This document shows, piece by piece, positions 51,671 to 61,197 of a DNA stretch of 64,000 nt; the stretch's first letter is position 1, and every line of letters starts with the position of its first letter. This DNA is from Algoriphagus sp. A40. Lineage in GTDB: Bacteria; Bacteroidota; Bacteroidia; Cytophagales; Cyclobacteriaceae. The translations under genes were made by a program, and so were the position numbers. Below the pieces are notes generated by a model. The model made no database searches. It was not told where the DNA came from and saw nothing but the letters and a program-made list of their open reading frames with translations. The DNA is taken from NCBI RefSeq assembly GCF_002002735.1, contig NZ_MUNY01000072.1, positions 370,537-434,536 on the forward strand, written 5' to 3'.

Positions 51671-54600
51671 TTAGCCTTCTTTTTTGCCTGCGCCAAGCCC
51701 GGCAAATCCCTGATTCAGGAATGAATACAGTGTTCCCAAAACCCCCAATCCTCCGGTGAGGTAAGTATAGGCTTCATTGAAAAATGTTTTGTCAAAAATA
51801 CCCACCATGGCGATGCAAATCAGGACAAAGCTGATGACCGCAGTTTGAATGGTCCTGACATTTCCGTGTTTCTTTTCATAAGCCCCAAATCTTGCTGTTT
51901 CTTCCTCTGTGGAGTGTGTTAGAATGTAATGTCGAAAAACTGGACTAAAAAGTCTCCACTCAATCCAGTCTTCGGTAGATCCGGAGTAGGTTTTAGGAAC
52001 TATAATGCCTTTTTGCGCCAAGTCGAGCATCGTTTCTCGCCTTGCAGGATTGTAAAACCCCTCTTTTGCATAAGAGTTGCAAACGATCTTTTCTTCAAAA
52101 CACAAGTCGGACCAAATGTTGGTATAGAATGCTTTGTTCCTTTTCAGTCTTGCAAGAACATCATCCTCATTTGTAAAGGGACCCTTCACTATATCCTCAA
52201 TTTGGATCACACTGAATTTAAAATCTGTAAACAATTCAGAAAAAAGGGATTTTTCTCTTTCGGATTTTAGTCCGTTGTAAATATCCTTCCAGAGCGCTCC
52301 GGAATAAATAGTAAGACCGCACCGTGAATTTTTGATCTCTGAGATCGGTCCTATCAAGGTCATTGGGTTTTCAACACAATGGAAATTGATCAACCGGTAG
52401 TACTTCTCGATTGGAGTGAAATCCTCGGGAAAAGTCTTATACTTTAGATCAATGGTCTCTGTTTTCTCGTCCGGAAGGGGAATTTGGTTGGAATTGATAC
52501 AACAGATGTAGTTAGGCGCATAACCAGATTCGGTAAACCGTTCGACTTCAGATTTGAAATCAAAAAAGATGCTGTTTTGGATCCAACGTACTACCAGAAA
52601 TGTTGCAAAAACTAACAGGAAAAAACCCAGATAATAGACAGGATTCGAACTCAAGTTGGTGGTTTTACCTCTCCAGGCATTTTGGATGGCATTTTGTCCC
52701 GGTGCAATAAAATCCTCGATTTTGCTGTCAAAGGGATCCCCCAAAGTGGCCATCATATTTCGGCGGACCTGCTCATATCCGATCAAAATAGGACTGGGTT
52801 CCACCTCAATAGTCTTCTCGGTTTTAGTGGCTTTGGATTGGCCTTTCTTTTCGGAGGCTTCCATTTCTTTTGCATTCCAAATGGAGGATTCCAAATGCTG
52901 GGTTTTGGACTGAATCAGATATCCCGGCAAGAAACCGATCAGAAAAAACCAAAAGACTAAATAAGTACTCAAGGCGTTTTTGGTTGATTTGAAAATTCTA
53001 TGGAGCGGAAGGCTCGATTTTTTTGGCCTGATGTAGGCCCATCCTAGGATAAGCAAAATAGTGAAACCTGAAAGTAAACTCATTCCTACAATTAGCACGG
53101 GTGAAAAGACACAGAGGAAGGAATAAACGGACAGAAGTATTCCAAGCAATACCAATAACTCCGTGCTGATTTTTCTTTCTTTCAACATCGTATTCATCTG
53201 TGATGTGGCCAGGTTGAGAATCGAAATATTCAGGGAAGAAAAAGTCATGATCGCAAGGGTTCTGAAGGGGTTCAGAGAGATCTGAGCCAATATTGCAAAC
53301 AATAGTATCGAAAATAGCAGGTATCCTAGGATGAGAAATGTGATCCGGGGTAGGTTTTTGGCATTGGGGACCAGCCACTCAAAAAGGAAGGACTTAAATC
53401 CACGCGAATTGGATCGGGTACGAGAGGACAATTGTGCAAAGAGTGTAAACAGGAAAAAGGCTAAATAGAAACTCACGAAAATTATACCTTCCAGGGAGGT
53501 CAGGGCAGAAAATGTATGGAAGATGTTGGAATTGACTAAGAATACTTGCCAAAGATTAGAGTCGAACTCGGTGGAACTTATTCTGTTAAAAATGGCCTCA
53601 TATTGGTGCCCGTTGAGGTAGAGCGGGACATGTAATGAGGCATTTTCATTGAGTTCCTGATTATTTTTCATCAGACTTTTCACCTCTTTCCATTTGTTTG
53701 GATTGATGGATTCGCTGAGATTGGTGAGAGAGGACTCGACTTTTTTGCTTTTGTAAATGACCTTGCCGTCCTCTTTGATCAGCAGTATCCGGTGGGAATT
53801 AAGGCTATCGGACTTTAACTCTAGAGAAAAAGTCGCCGCATAGACATTGGAATCAGAGGAGATGGGATTTTTGGTGGAAATCACAGACTCCAAGAGCCCC
53901 GTTCCCCGGCTGTAATGAGAACCCAAAAAACGGGTCATCGTTGATTTTCCCTCAAAGAAATTCACATATTCCCGGTCTTTGAGATAGGTGAACGAATAAT
54001 TCTTTTCGAATACGGCTTTTAAGGGCTTTGTTTCTTTTTTTGAATAAATATTCATTTTCTCAACATAGCCTGTGATTGGATTGACTTCAATCAATTCATT
54101 GAGGTTGCCGAATGCTAAGCCTTCCTTTCCTCCTATCCAGACCTTGAGCAGAGAGTCATATTTGCCGAGATGGGATCTTAGTTCGATCCTGGTTTCCTTG
54201 ATTTTTGATTCTAAAATTGAGGAAGGGTTTGGGCGATTTTTGGAAAACGAAAGTGAAAATCCAATCACTACAGCAATGGTCATGAGAGAAATCCCGACCT
54301 GAATGATTCTGCTTTGGGTCAATCTGTCTCCCTTGCCCATTTTAACCACCGCCAAAATGGGGACAGATGCAATCAACATGATCAGGATAAAAAGCAACGT
54401 ACTGAGCAAATTGTAATTGATCCGGAGGCCGACTTTCAGAAAGTAATCCGAATCCAGCAATGCCAAAAAATAAAGTTTATGAGGGCCAAGCCTAATTGGG
54501 TTGGCGTAAGACTGGAATTCATTCCCGTCCAAAACTATTGTGGAACTTACAATTCCAACTTTCATGGAATGGGTAGAATCCTTTGGATTTACACTTGGGT

Positions 54601-55204
54601 CAAATATTTTTCTCCCATTGACCTCAACGGGATAAAGCGCGACTCCGGCAGAATCAGTCAAATAGAGTTTTTCAAAAATCAGGTCATTGGACAAAATCAG
54701 GTCGACCAGTGCATGAATAGGCACTTGAAGATCCATCGTTAAAACCGAGTTTTCGGTTCTTTTCCCTTTGATTTTGGAAAAATGGTCTACTGAATTCAGG
54801 AAATTGAGGTCATTGGGATAGGGTATGGATACTGGTTGATCTTTCACCAATATCTGATTGCCCATGAGGTTGATTTTTGGAGCGGGGAGAGTTTCACGCT
54901 CCTGAAACTTGAGGTTTGAAACAGCAGGCTTAAAGCCTTCACGGAGAAGTTGGATGCTATCGGCAAGTTGTCTTATAGCCGGTTCTGGAGATTCCCGATA
55001 CCCCTGCCGCATTAGATAAGCATCCACCCGCTTGAGGTAGTCGGGCAATGCCAACTGGATTTCTCTGCTTAAGTTGGCCACACTGCGGATATGCTGCTGC
55101 TGCAGCTCGGACTGATTGTTGGTGGACTGAACAAACAAAAGGACACCTATAATCGCTACCAAGGGCAATAAGAAGATCCAGATTTTAAAAGCTTTCAGTT
55201 TCAT
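51671..55204 (-). CDS. Large unknown membrane protein with extracytoplasmic domains (1177 aa)
   Basis: An 1177-aa protein. Helix 1 lies near residues 10-28 and is followed by about 230 residues outside, then two helices (about 265-315), another outside domain of about 240 residues, a block of seven or eight helices (about 560-810), and a C-terminal cytoplasmic part ending in two more helices (about 1115-1165). The outside domains have alternating hydrophobics and could be Cache-like sensory folds, but I see no kinase, cyclase or methyl-accepting domain after them. I do not recognise the family. The start at 55204 (MKLKAFKIW) is preferred over 55255, which would add a Cys/Phe-rich stretch. It is divergent from the 197-aa gene, 160 bases away. 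Confidence 0.75.
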   Translation of the reverse strand: MKLKAFKIWIFLLPLVAIIGVLLFVQSTNNQSELQQQHIRSVANLSREIQLALPDYLKRVDAYLMRQGYRESPEPAIRQLADSIQLLREGFKPAVSNLKFQERETLPAPKINLMGNQILVKDQPVSIPYPNDLNFLNSVDHFSKIKGKRTENSVLTMDLQVPIHALVDLILSNDLIFEKLYLTDSAGVALYPVEVNGRKIFDPSVNPKDSTHSMKVGIVSSTIVLDGNEFQSYANPIRLGPHKLYFLALLDSDYFLKVGLRINYNLLSTLLFILIMLIASVPILAVVKMGKGDRLTQSRIIQVGISLMTIAVVIGFSLSFSKNRPNPSSILESKIKETRIELRSHLGKYDSLLKVWIGGKEGLAFGNLNELIEVNPITGYVEKMNIYSKKETKPLKAVFEKNYSFTYLKDREYVNFFEGKSTMTRFLGSHYSRGTGLLESVISTKNPISSDSNVYAATFSLELKSDSLNSHRILLIKEDGKVIYKSKKVESSLTNLSESINPNKWKEVKSLMKNNQELNENASLHVPLYLNGHQYEAIFNRISSTEFDSNLWQVFLVNSNIFHTFSALTSLEGIIFVSFYLAFFLFTLFAQLSSRTRSNSRGFKSFLFEWLVPNAKNLPRITFLILGYLLFSILLFAILAQISLNPFRTLAIMTFSSLNISILNLATSQMNTMLKERKISTELLVLLGILLSVYSFLCVFSPVLIVGMSLLSGFTILLILGWAYIRPKKSSLPLHRIFKSTKNALSTYLVFWFFLIGFLPGYLIQSKTQHLESSIWNAKEMEASEKKGQSKATKTEKTIEVEPSPILIGYEQVRRNMMATLGDPFDSKIEDFIAPGQNAIQNAWRGKTTNLSSNPVYYLGFFLLVFATFLVVRWIQNSIFFDFKSEVERFTESGYAPNYICCINSNQIPLPDEKTETIDLKYKTFPEDFTPIEKYYRLINFHCVENPMTLIGPISEIKNSRCGLTIYSGALWKDIYNGLKSEREKSLFSELFTDFKFSVIQIEDIVKGPFTNEDDVLARLKRNKAFYTNIWSDLCFEEKIVCNSYAKEGFYNPARRETMLDLAQKGIIVPKTYSGSTEDWIEWRLFSPVFRHYILTHSTEEETARFGAYEKKHGNVRTIQTAVISFVLICIAMVGIFDKTFFNEAYTYLTGGLGVLGTLYSFLNQGFAGLGAGKKEG

Positions 55205-55364
55205 TGGAAAAAAAATGTGAAAGCTACAATTTAGGATTAATCGATTGAAAATCAACCCGCAAGTCCACTTGATTTGGATCTGTTTGGAGGTTTAAAAAAT
55301 CCTAAGGGATTCATTTAAGGCACGTTTATTGAAAGAAGAAGGAGAAATCCCAACTCCATTTCTC

Positions 55365-55958
55365 ATGAAAGTGTATGCCCTGTTAGGAGTTTTCCTTTTT
55401 TTTGGATGCTCAATTGCCTCAGCCCAAGATACCACTGCCACTCAAAACTCCCTCCGCTCAGGCACCATTACCAGTCAGTTTGAATACATCTATCGGGTCT
55501 CCAATAACATTCGGGAACATGAAGTAGTCAAGAAGTCCCATTTGGAACAACTTAAAGCCAACGTTCTGGACTCGATCAGAACCAGAACCAAGGAAATCAC
55601 CCAACTGCAGACTCAAATTGGAAGCTTAAATGATTCGATGACCCTGGTCAAGCAACTCCTGAGCACAGAAGTCGAGCAAAAGAATCAGGCAATCGCAAGT
55701 GGGGATAATTTCACTTTTTTTGGAATCACGATTCAAAAGACGGTCTATTCATCCTTGATGTGGATCTTGGTGGTTGTGCTGGCTGGTGCACTTGGATTTT
55801 TTGCCATGCAATATTTCAGAAGTTTCGGCAGAATTAAGAAAGCTGAAAAGGATTTCCTTGAAGTTCAGGAAGAATTTGAGCAGCATCGCAAAAACACTCT
55901 CGATCGGGAACGAAAGCTCAAACGGGAATTGATCAATGCCCAAATGGGAAAGAATTAA
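55365..55958 (+). CDS. Membrane protein with coiled-coil segments (197 aa)
   Basis: The N-terminus MKVYALLGVFLFFGCSIASAQ is a signal peptide. The exported part (about 25-120) is a coiled coil with heptads (HLEQLKANVLDSIRTRTKEITQLQTQIGSL). One membrane helix lies near 130-152 (VYSSLMWILVVVLAGALGFF), followed by a second, charged cytoplasmic coiled coil. Similar Bacteroidota proteins are common with no known function. A TTG at 55329 also opens the frame, but the ATG at 55365 gives the clean signal peptide. It is divergent from the 1177-aa membrane protein and may be its partner. Confidence 0.72.
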   Translation: MKVYALLGVFLFFGCSIASAQDTTATQNSLRSGTITSQFEYIYRVSNNIREHEVVKKSHLEQLKANVLDSIRTRTKEITQLQTQIGSLNDSMTLVKQLLSTEVEQKNQAIASGDNFTFFGITIQKTVYSSLMWILVVVLAGALGFFAMQYFRSFGRIKKAEKDFLEVQEEFEQHRKNTLDRERKLKRELINAQMGKN

Positions 55959-55965
55959 TCATCAG

Positions 55966-55990
55966 GCCGGAGATTTTCTTCGGCTTTTTT
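55966..55990 (+). terminator. Rho-independent terminator after the 197-aa gene
   Basis: GCCGGAGA (55966-55973) pairs with TCTTCGGC (55977-55984, one G-T pair) across a three-base loop and is followed by TTTTTT. It lies seven bases after the stop at 55958. Confidence 0.68.
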
Positions 55991-56013
55991 GATGTCTGGA
56001 TTAACTTGCGTTT

Positions 56014-57144
56014 ATGAAAATTCCCCCTTTGAAATTTGACATTGTGGTGATCGGCATTGGTGCCGTCGGAAGTTCTGCACTTTATCAGTTGAGTAAAAGC
56101 GGTAAGAAAATTCTGGGAATCGACCGATTTGAGCCACCGCATACTTTTGGTTCCAGTCATGGCGAAACCAGGATTACCCGCCTTGCAGTGGGCGAAGGGG
56201 AGGATTACGTGGTCTTGGCCAAGCGATCGCATGAAATTTGGAGAGAAATAGAAGCTGAATCAGGGGTGGAAATCATGACCAACACTTCCGGTATTTTGAT
56301 GGATTCGGGACTTGAACCTTGGGGAAAACATGGCTCTGAGGGTTTTTGGGACAAGACCGTCACATTTGCGAAAAGCCAAGATATCAGTCACAGGATTTTA
56401 GAGCCAGAAGCTTTAAAATCACGGTTTCCGGCTTTCCAACTCGAGTCCTCCGGAAAAGTCTATTGGGAAGCGGCTGCAGGATATCTTAGACCAGAAATAG
56501 CTATAAAAGCCCAACTGGAATTGGCAAAGAAAAACGGTGCTGAAATTCAGGTGAATACCCAGGTAGAGGAAATTGGCAAGGAAGGAAGTTCAGTTTTGAT
56601 CAGGACCAAAAACGGGCAGGTTTTGGCAGAAAAAGTTTTGTTCAGTGCTGGCGGCTGGGTCAAGGATTTTTTACCGGAAGCAGAAAAGACCGATTTTAAA
56701 ATTTGCCGACAAGTGCTGCACTGGCTGGAAATAGAGCCTGGCTTTACCGATTGGACTACCTATCCAGTTTGGATGTGGGGCTTTGGTCCCAAACCAGAGG
56801 ATTTTATTTATGGTTTTCCATCGCTGGATGGCAAGACGGTCAAAATGGCGACCGAGTCCTTTGTAGACGACAAGCATCCGGATTTTCTTAACCGGGAAGT
56901 AAGTGCAGCTGAACAAAATCAGTTTTGGAAGGAAAAAATAGAAGGAAAAATTCTGGGTTTGAAGCGGGAGATCAGCAAGTCTGTGGTTTGTTTTTACACT
57001 GTGACTGCTGATGCCCGGTTTGTAATTAAGCCATTGGCTGGAATGGATAACGTATTGATGGTTTCGGCTTGTTCAGGCCATGGGTTCAAACATTCCGCTG
57101 CCCTCGGGGAACGACTTGCGCATGATCTGGCTCTTGAGGGCTGA
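56014..57144 (+). CDS. FAD-dependent amine oxidase, SolA/monomeric sarcosine oxidase type
   Basis: A 376-aa flavoprotein of the N-methyltryptophan oxidase/sarcosine oxidase family, which oxidises N-methyl amino acids to formaldehyde and the free amine. It has the dinucleotide-binding VIGIGAVGSSALYQLSK (residues 12-28), GIDRFEPPHTFGSSHGETRITR, and Cys326 in SVVCFYTVTADARFVI, the residue that binds FAD covalently in MSOX and SolA. CSGHGFKHS near the C-terminus is also conserved. The substrate is unknown. It stands alone after a terminator; an ABC exporter follows 72 bases later. Confidence 0.88.
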   Translation: MKIPPLKFDIVVIGIGAVGSSALYQLSKSGKKILGIDRFEPPHTFGSSHGETRITRLAVGEGEDYVVLAKRSHEIWREIEAESGVEIMTNTSGILMDSGLEPWGKHGSEGFWDKTVTFAKSQDISHRILEPEALKSRFPAFQLESSGKVYWEAAAGYLRPEIAIKAQLELAKKNGAEIQVNTQVEEIGKEGSSVLIRTKNGQVLAEKVLFSAGGWVKDFLPEAEKTDFKICRQVLHWLEIEPGFTDWTTYPVWMWGFGPKPEDFIYGFPSLDGKTVKMATESFVDDKHPDFLNREVSAAEQNQFWKEKIEGKILGLKREISKSVVCFYTVTADARFVIKPLAGMDNVLMVSACSGHGFKHSAALGERLAHDLALEG

Positions 57145-57186
57145 GTCCAGTCAGACATTTTCCTGTCATTTCTATTTCTAATCCCC

Positions 57187-57194
57187 TACTTTTG
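57187..57194 (+). promoter_or_regulatory. -7 box upstream of the ABC exporter gene
   Basis: TACTTTTG matches TAnnTTTG and is followed by CGG. The expected start site lies about 15 bases before the ATG at 57217. No good -33 element at 19-21 bases upstream. Confidence 0.38.
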
Positions 57195-57216
57195 CGGACA
57201 AATCACCAAAACGAGA

Positions 57217-59004
57217 ATGGCCAAAAAAAGAGGTACTGCCCTGGAACCTGAAGAAAAGCGGAAACTTAATAAGCAGAATCTGAGCAAACTTGGGGGAATT
57301 TTCAGGTTTTTGCTGCCTTACAAATGGTCCTTTTTTGCGGGATTGGTCTTTCTTCTTTTTTCCTCCCTTACTCTATTGACCTTTCCGTTTGTTGCCGGAA
57401 AACTGATTGATACAGCCCAGGGTAGCAGTTGGATTGTCAATGATGTAAATTCCATTGCTTGGATTTTGATCGGTATCCTTGCCGTCCAGAGTGTTTTTTC
57501 GTTTTTCAGAGTTTGGCTTTTTGCGCTTGTATCAGAGAGATCTATGAGGGATATCCGACTGGCTCTTTATTCCAGAATGATCCGTCTGCCGATGACATTC
57601 TTCGACAAAAGGCGGACTGGTGAACTGATCAGTAGAATCACTGCTGATGTGAGTCAGTTGCAGGATACCTTCTCGACCACCTTGGCTGAGCTTTTCCGGC
57701 AGGTAATAACTCTAGTAGCGGGGATTGGATTTTTACTTTACAATACTCCCAAACTGACTGTGTTTATGTTGGGGACGTTTCCGGTTCTGGTTCTGATCGC
57801 AATGGTTTTTGGCAGGTTTATCAGAAATCTTTCCAAGAAAACCCAGGATGAACTGGCAGCTGCCAATGTAATTGTCGAGGAAACGCTCCAATCGATCAGT
57901 ACGGTGAAGTCCTTTGTCGGCGAAGCTTTTGAATCAGCGCGTTACGGAAAAGGACTCAATTCCGTGGTCGGAGTGGCTTTGACTACGGCGAAATATCGGG
58001 GAGCATTTATATCCTTTATCATATTCGCACTTTTCGGCGGTATTGTAGCCGTGATGTGGTATGGTGCAAGCTTGGTAGCCGAAGGTCAAATGACCGTAGG
58101 GGAATTGGTATCCTTTGTATTGTACACCACGTTTATCGGCGGTTCAATTGCCGGATTGGGTGATATCTACAGCCAATTGCAAAAAGCCATTGGAAGCTCA
58201 GAACGGGTATTGGAGATCATGGAGGAGGCGCCTGAGGCAGAGTCGGGCGAGACTTCCGAAAAGTTCGAAGGGAGAATTGAATTCAATCATGTGGGCTTCA
58301 GATATCCGACTCGACCAGAGGTTGAGGTATTGAAAAATGTTTCTTTTCGGGTTCAATCCGGAGAGAAAGTAGCCCTTGCCGGCCATTCAGGAGCTGGAAA
58401 GTCCACGATCATCCAACTTTTGCTTCGGTTTTATGAGGCTGAAAAAGGCGGAATTCTGGTGGATGGCCGGGATGTAAAAGATTGGGACCTAAAAGTATTG
58501 CGTAGCAAAATCGGAATTGTTCCCCAGGAAGTATTGCTTTTCGGCGGATCGATTCGGGAAAACATTGCCTATGCAAAGCCCGGAGCAAGTGAAGAAGAAA
58601 TCATTCTGGCCTCCAAAAAAGCCAATGCTTGGCAATTTATTTCCCAGTTTCCGGATGGATTGGATACGCTGGTGGGCGAGCGGGGAGTAAAACTTTCCGG
58701 AGGTCAGCGGCAACGTGTGGCAATTGCCCGTGCGATTTTGAAAGACCCTGCAATTCTGATTTTGGATGAAGCTACCTCCTCACTCGATGCGGAATCAGAA
58801 TCCTTGGTTCAGCAGGCATTGGATGAACTGATGAAAGGTAGGACCACCCTCATCATCGCCCACAGACTTGCCACGATCCGCAAAGTAGATCGGATCTATG
58901 CCCTGAGTGAGGGAAAAATCGTGGAAGAAGGCAGTCATAAAGAATTGCTTCAAAATGAGGCAGGCTTTTATTCCAATCTGGTCCGCTTGCAATTTGCAGA
59001 TTAA
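57217..59004 (+). CDS. ABC exporter with fused membrane and ATPase domains (MsbA/ABCB-like)
   Basis: A 595-aa half-transporter. Six membrane helices (about 30-320) include GRFIRNLSKKTQDELAAANVIVEETLQSISTVKSFVGE, the type-I exporter coupling region. The nucleotide-binding domain shows GHSGAGKST (388-396, Walker A), LSGGQRQR (493-500, signature) and LILDEATSSLD with Asp517/Glu518. It works as a homodimer. Such exporters flip lipid A, other lipids or peptides; the substrate cannot be told from sequence. The stop overlaps by four bases the stop of the convergent methyltransferase. Confidence 0.93.
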   Translation: MAKKRGTALEPEEKRKLNKQNLSKLGGIFRFLLPYKWSFFAGLVFLLFSSLTLLTFPFVAGKLIDTAQGSSWIVNDVNSIAWILIGILAVQSVFSFFRVWLFALVSERSMRDIRLALYSRMIRLPMTFFDKRRTGELISRITADVSQLQDTFSTTLAELFRQVITLVAGIGFLLYNTPKLTVFMLGTFPVLVLIAMVFGRFIRNLSKKTQDELAAANVIVEETLQSISTVKSFVGEAFESARYGKGLNSVVGVALTTAKYRGAFISFIIFALFGGIVAVMWYGASLVAEGQMTVGELVSFVLYTTFIGGSIAGLGDIYSQLQKAIGSSERVLEIMEEAPEAESGETSEKFEGRIEFNHVGFRYPTRPEVEVLKNVSFRVQSGEKVALAGHSGAGKSTIIQLLLRFYEAEKGGILVDGRDVKDWDLKVLRSKIGIVPQEVLLFGGSIRENIAYAKPGASEEEIILASKKANAWQFISQFPDGLDTLVGERGVKLSGGQRQRVAIARAILKDPAILILDEATSSLDAESESLVQQALDELMKGRTTLIIAHRLATIRKVDRIYALSEGKIVEEGSHKELLQNEAGFYSNLVRLQFAD

Positions 59005-59672
59005 CGCAAATTGTGCGCGGTGAGGGATTTTGTCATTCCCAGCGTTTTTTCCTTTAGAATTTTAGAACCCGGAAATAGTTTTTTCATTTCCTTTTCATTC
59101 AGTAGCCGGATTTCATCTAGGTATTGTTGCGCGTCTTCTTTCTTCCACTTGGTCATCCGGCTTAATCTGGTTTTGGTCAGAAAAAATAGAAGCAGCCTTT
59201 TGGGCATGTACTGGGCAAAAGGAATTGCATAATGAGCCTCGATGGGAAAATATTTATTGGGAGTTTGAATAAAATATTTTTTCCCCACTCGCTGAATTTC
59301 ATCAGCCATTTTCACCTGATTTTCATAGGTGTAAAGGTGCTCGATCACGGAATTTGAAAATATCAGATCAAACTTTTTGTCCTCAAACTCCTTCATGGAT
59401 GTGGCGTCTCCAATCTTGGAACAGATATGGGGATGGGTGGTTTTTTCCAGATGGAGGTTTAAAAGCGTAATTGTGACACCAGGGACATTCGGCAATTGGC
59501 TGCCTTTCCAAAAACTGGCCGTACCTCCCACATCAAGAATATGGATTGGCTTTTCCGGATTGAAATTTCTGAAAAACAGTTTTTCAAATTTTTTAAGGCG
59601 TCTAGCCCTGAATTTTGCACCAATCGATTTTGGATGATCCGATGGCGCAAAAAGATCGTTTATTATACTCAT
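59001..59672 (-). CDS. SAM-dependent methyltransferase (class I)
   Basis: A 223-aa methyltransferase. The SAM-binding motif is HILDVGGTASFWKG (about 47-60), followed by FDLIFSNSVIEHLYTYENQVKMADEIQRVGKKYFIQTPNKYFPIEAHYAIPF, which is the typical motif for surface-polysaccharide or lipid methylases of this group. The start is ATG at 59672 (MSIINDLF); the frame is open further to 59711. It faces the polysaccharide genes that begin at 59826 and probably modifies a glycan. TACTTTTG at 59717-59710 on the minus strand is a likely -7 box. Confidence 0.85.
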   Translation of the reverse strand: MSIINDLFAPSDHPKSIGAKFRARRLKKFEKLFFRNFNPEKPIHILDVGGTASFWKGSQLPNVPGVTITLLNLHLEKTTHPHICSKIGDATSMKEFEDKKFDLIFSNSVIEHLYTYENQVKMADEIQRVGKKYFIQTPNKYFPIEAHYAIPFAQYMPKRLLLFFLTKTRLSRMTKWKKEDAQQYLDEIRLLNEKEMKKLFPGSKILKEKTLGMTKSLTAHNLR

Positions 59673-59709
59673 TAGAAGCCTTAAGGCAGTTGGGGATACA
59701 AATAAATCC

Positions 59710-59717
59710 AAAAGTAA
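59710..59717 (-). promoter_or_regulatory. -7 box of the methyltransferase gene
   Basis: Minus-strand TACTTTTG, a perfect TAnnTTTG match, lies 38 bases before the start at 59672. No clear -33 partner. Confidence 0.35.
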
Positions 59718-59758
59718 CCAGCCTACAGAATTTCTTTCTTAATTTTAAAGCGTAAAAC

Positions 59759-59791
59759 TTTGAGCTTAATCCCAGAATTGTCCTGTTTTTG
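59759..59791 (+). promoter_or_regulatory. Possible promoter of the glycosylphosphotransferase gene
   Basis: TTTG (59759-59762), 21 bases, TGTTTTTG (59784-59791): one mismatch from the -7 consensus with correct spacing. The gene starts at 59826. Confidence 0.3.
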
Positions 59792-59825
59792 CAATAACAT
59801 CCTGATTTAGTTCGGACCTATTTTT

Positions 59826-61196
59826 ATGAAGAGAAGATTTGATACCTATTTTCCCTGGCTTTTTACGGTCAGCGATTTTCTGGCTTCTCTGGTTTCTTTG
59901 CTGGTGACCAATTTTATTCTCCAGTCGGCCGGAGTTTTTGACGGGGCAGAGTTCTCTGCATACCTTACCCTTTCTGTTGTGTGGTTAATGGTATCATCAC
60001 TCCGCAAAGACTATAAAATCGGCCGTACTGATGAGTATGACCTCACCTTAAAAAACCTCCTGGCCACTCTTTTGTGGTTTTTGGTGGCTACGTCCATACT
60101 TTGGACACCGCTTGAAAACGACAACTACCGATGGATTCAGATCACCGGACTTGGAGTGACCATGTATCTCCAGATGGGGATTTTCAGGGTAGGTGTTCAT
60201 CTTTTGCTGAGAAAATACCGTGCAGCAGGAAATAACTACAGAAATGCGGTGATCATAGGCAAAGGTGGGACTAGTCCAAAACTGGCCAATGTGTTTAAAA
60301 TCCGTAAAGATTTTGGGATCAATTTTCTCGGATATTTCGATGATCAATCCGATTGTTCTCAAACCCGTGGCGGAATAACTGATTTTTTTGAGGAAGCACC
60401 AAAACTTAACCTTGATCTGATTTATATCTACGAAAAGTTGGAAGCGCCTTTGGTGAAAAGTATCATCGAATATGCCGATGAGAATTATATCAAGGTAAAA
60501 ATGATCCCAGGGAGCAGTTTGCAGTTGGAGAAAAACCTCTCATTTTCCAAGTATGGTGAGTTTTTTGTCATCAATGTCAATGACATCCCTTTGGACAATG
60601 CCATTCACAGTTTGGCCAAAAGGACATTTGATCTGGTTTTTGCAAGTTTGGTCACAGTTTTTATCCTTTCTTGGTTGATACCGCTGGTAGGAATCCTGAT
60701 CAAACTGGAATCTAGGGGTCCGGTCTTTTTTGTCCAAAAGAGAAACGGAGTTAATAATCGGGTATTTAATTGTCTGAAGTTTAGGTCTATGACTCCCAAT
60801 GATTATGCGGATACCAAGCAAGCCACCAAAAACGATCCAAGAGTTACCCGAATCGGGGCATTTCTCCGCAATTCTTCCCTGGATGAAATGCCGCAGTTTC
60901 TCAATGTTCTGATCGGGGATATGTCAATAGTGGGGCCCAGACCACACACTGTACCTATGAACCAAACCTTCAAAACCCAAATCCTCCGGTACAACACCCG
61001 GCATAAAATCAGACCAGGAATCACCGGTTTGGCACAGGTAAGAGGTTATCGTGGAGAAATCGAAAATTCCCATCAAATCAGGTCGAGAGTCAGACTGGAT
61101 TATTTTTATATTAACAATTGGTCGTTTCTGCTCGATATGGATATCATGTTAAAAACCATTCACGAGCTGGTTTTCCATAGGGACAACGCCTATTAA
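59826..61196 (+). CDS. Polyprenyl glycosylphosphotransferase (WcaJ/WbaP-like)
   Basis: A 456-aa membrane protein that transfers the first sugar phosphate onto undecaprenyl phosphate to begin exopolysaccharide or capsule synthesis. It has four N-terminal helices (about 10-125), a CoA-binding-like Rossmann domain (about 135-250: YRNAVIIGKGGTSPKLANVF), and the conserved C-terminal sugar transferase domain from about 265 (LAKRTFDLVFASLV, then GPVFFVQKRNGVN, FNCLKFRSM, FLRNSSLDEMPQFLNVLIGDMSIVGPRPHT and RHKIRPGITGLAQVRGYRGE). The next gene follows by one base. Confidence 0.94.
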   Translation: MKRRFDTYFPWLFTVSDFLASLVSLLVTNFILQSAGVFDGAEFSAYLTLSVVWLMVSSLRKDYKIGRTDEYDLTLKNLLATLLWFLVATSILWTPLENDNYRWIQITGLGVTMYLQMGIFRVGVHLLLRKYRAAGNNYRNAVIIGKGGTSPKLANVFKIRKDFGINFLGYFDDQSDCSQTRGGITDFFEEAPKLNLDLIYIYEKLEAPLVKSIIEYADENYIKVKMIPGSSLQLEKNLSFSKYGEFFVINVNDIPLDNAIHSLAKRTFDLVFASLVTVFILSWLIPLVGILIKLESRGPVFFVQKRNGVNNRVFNCLKFRSMTPNDYADTKQATKNDPRVTRIGAFLRNSSLDEMPQFLNVLIGDMSIVGPRPHTVPMNQTFKTQILRYNTRHKIRPGITGLAQVRGYRGEIENSHQIRSRVRLDYFYINNWSFLLDMDIMLKTIHELVFHRDNAY

Positions 61197-61197
61197 A

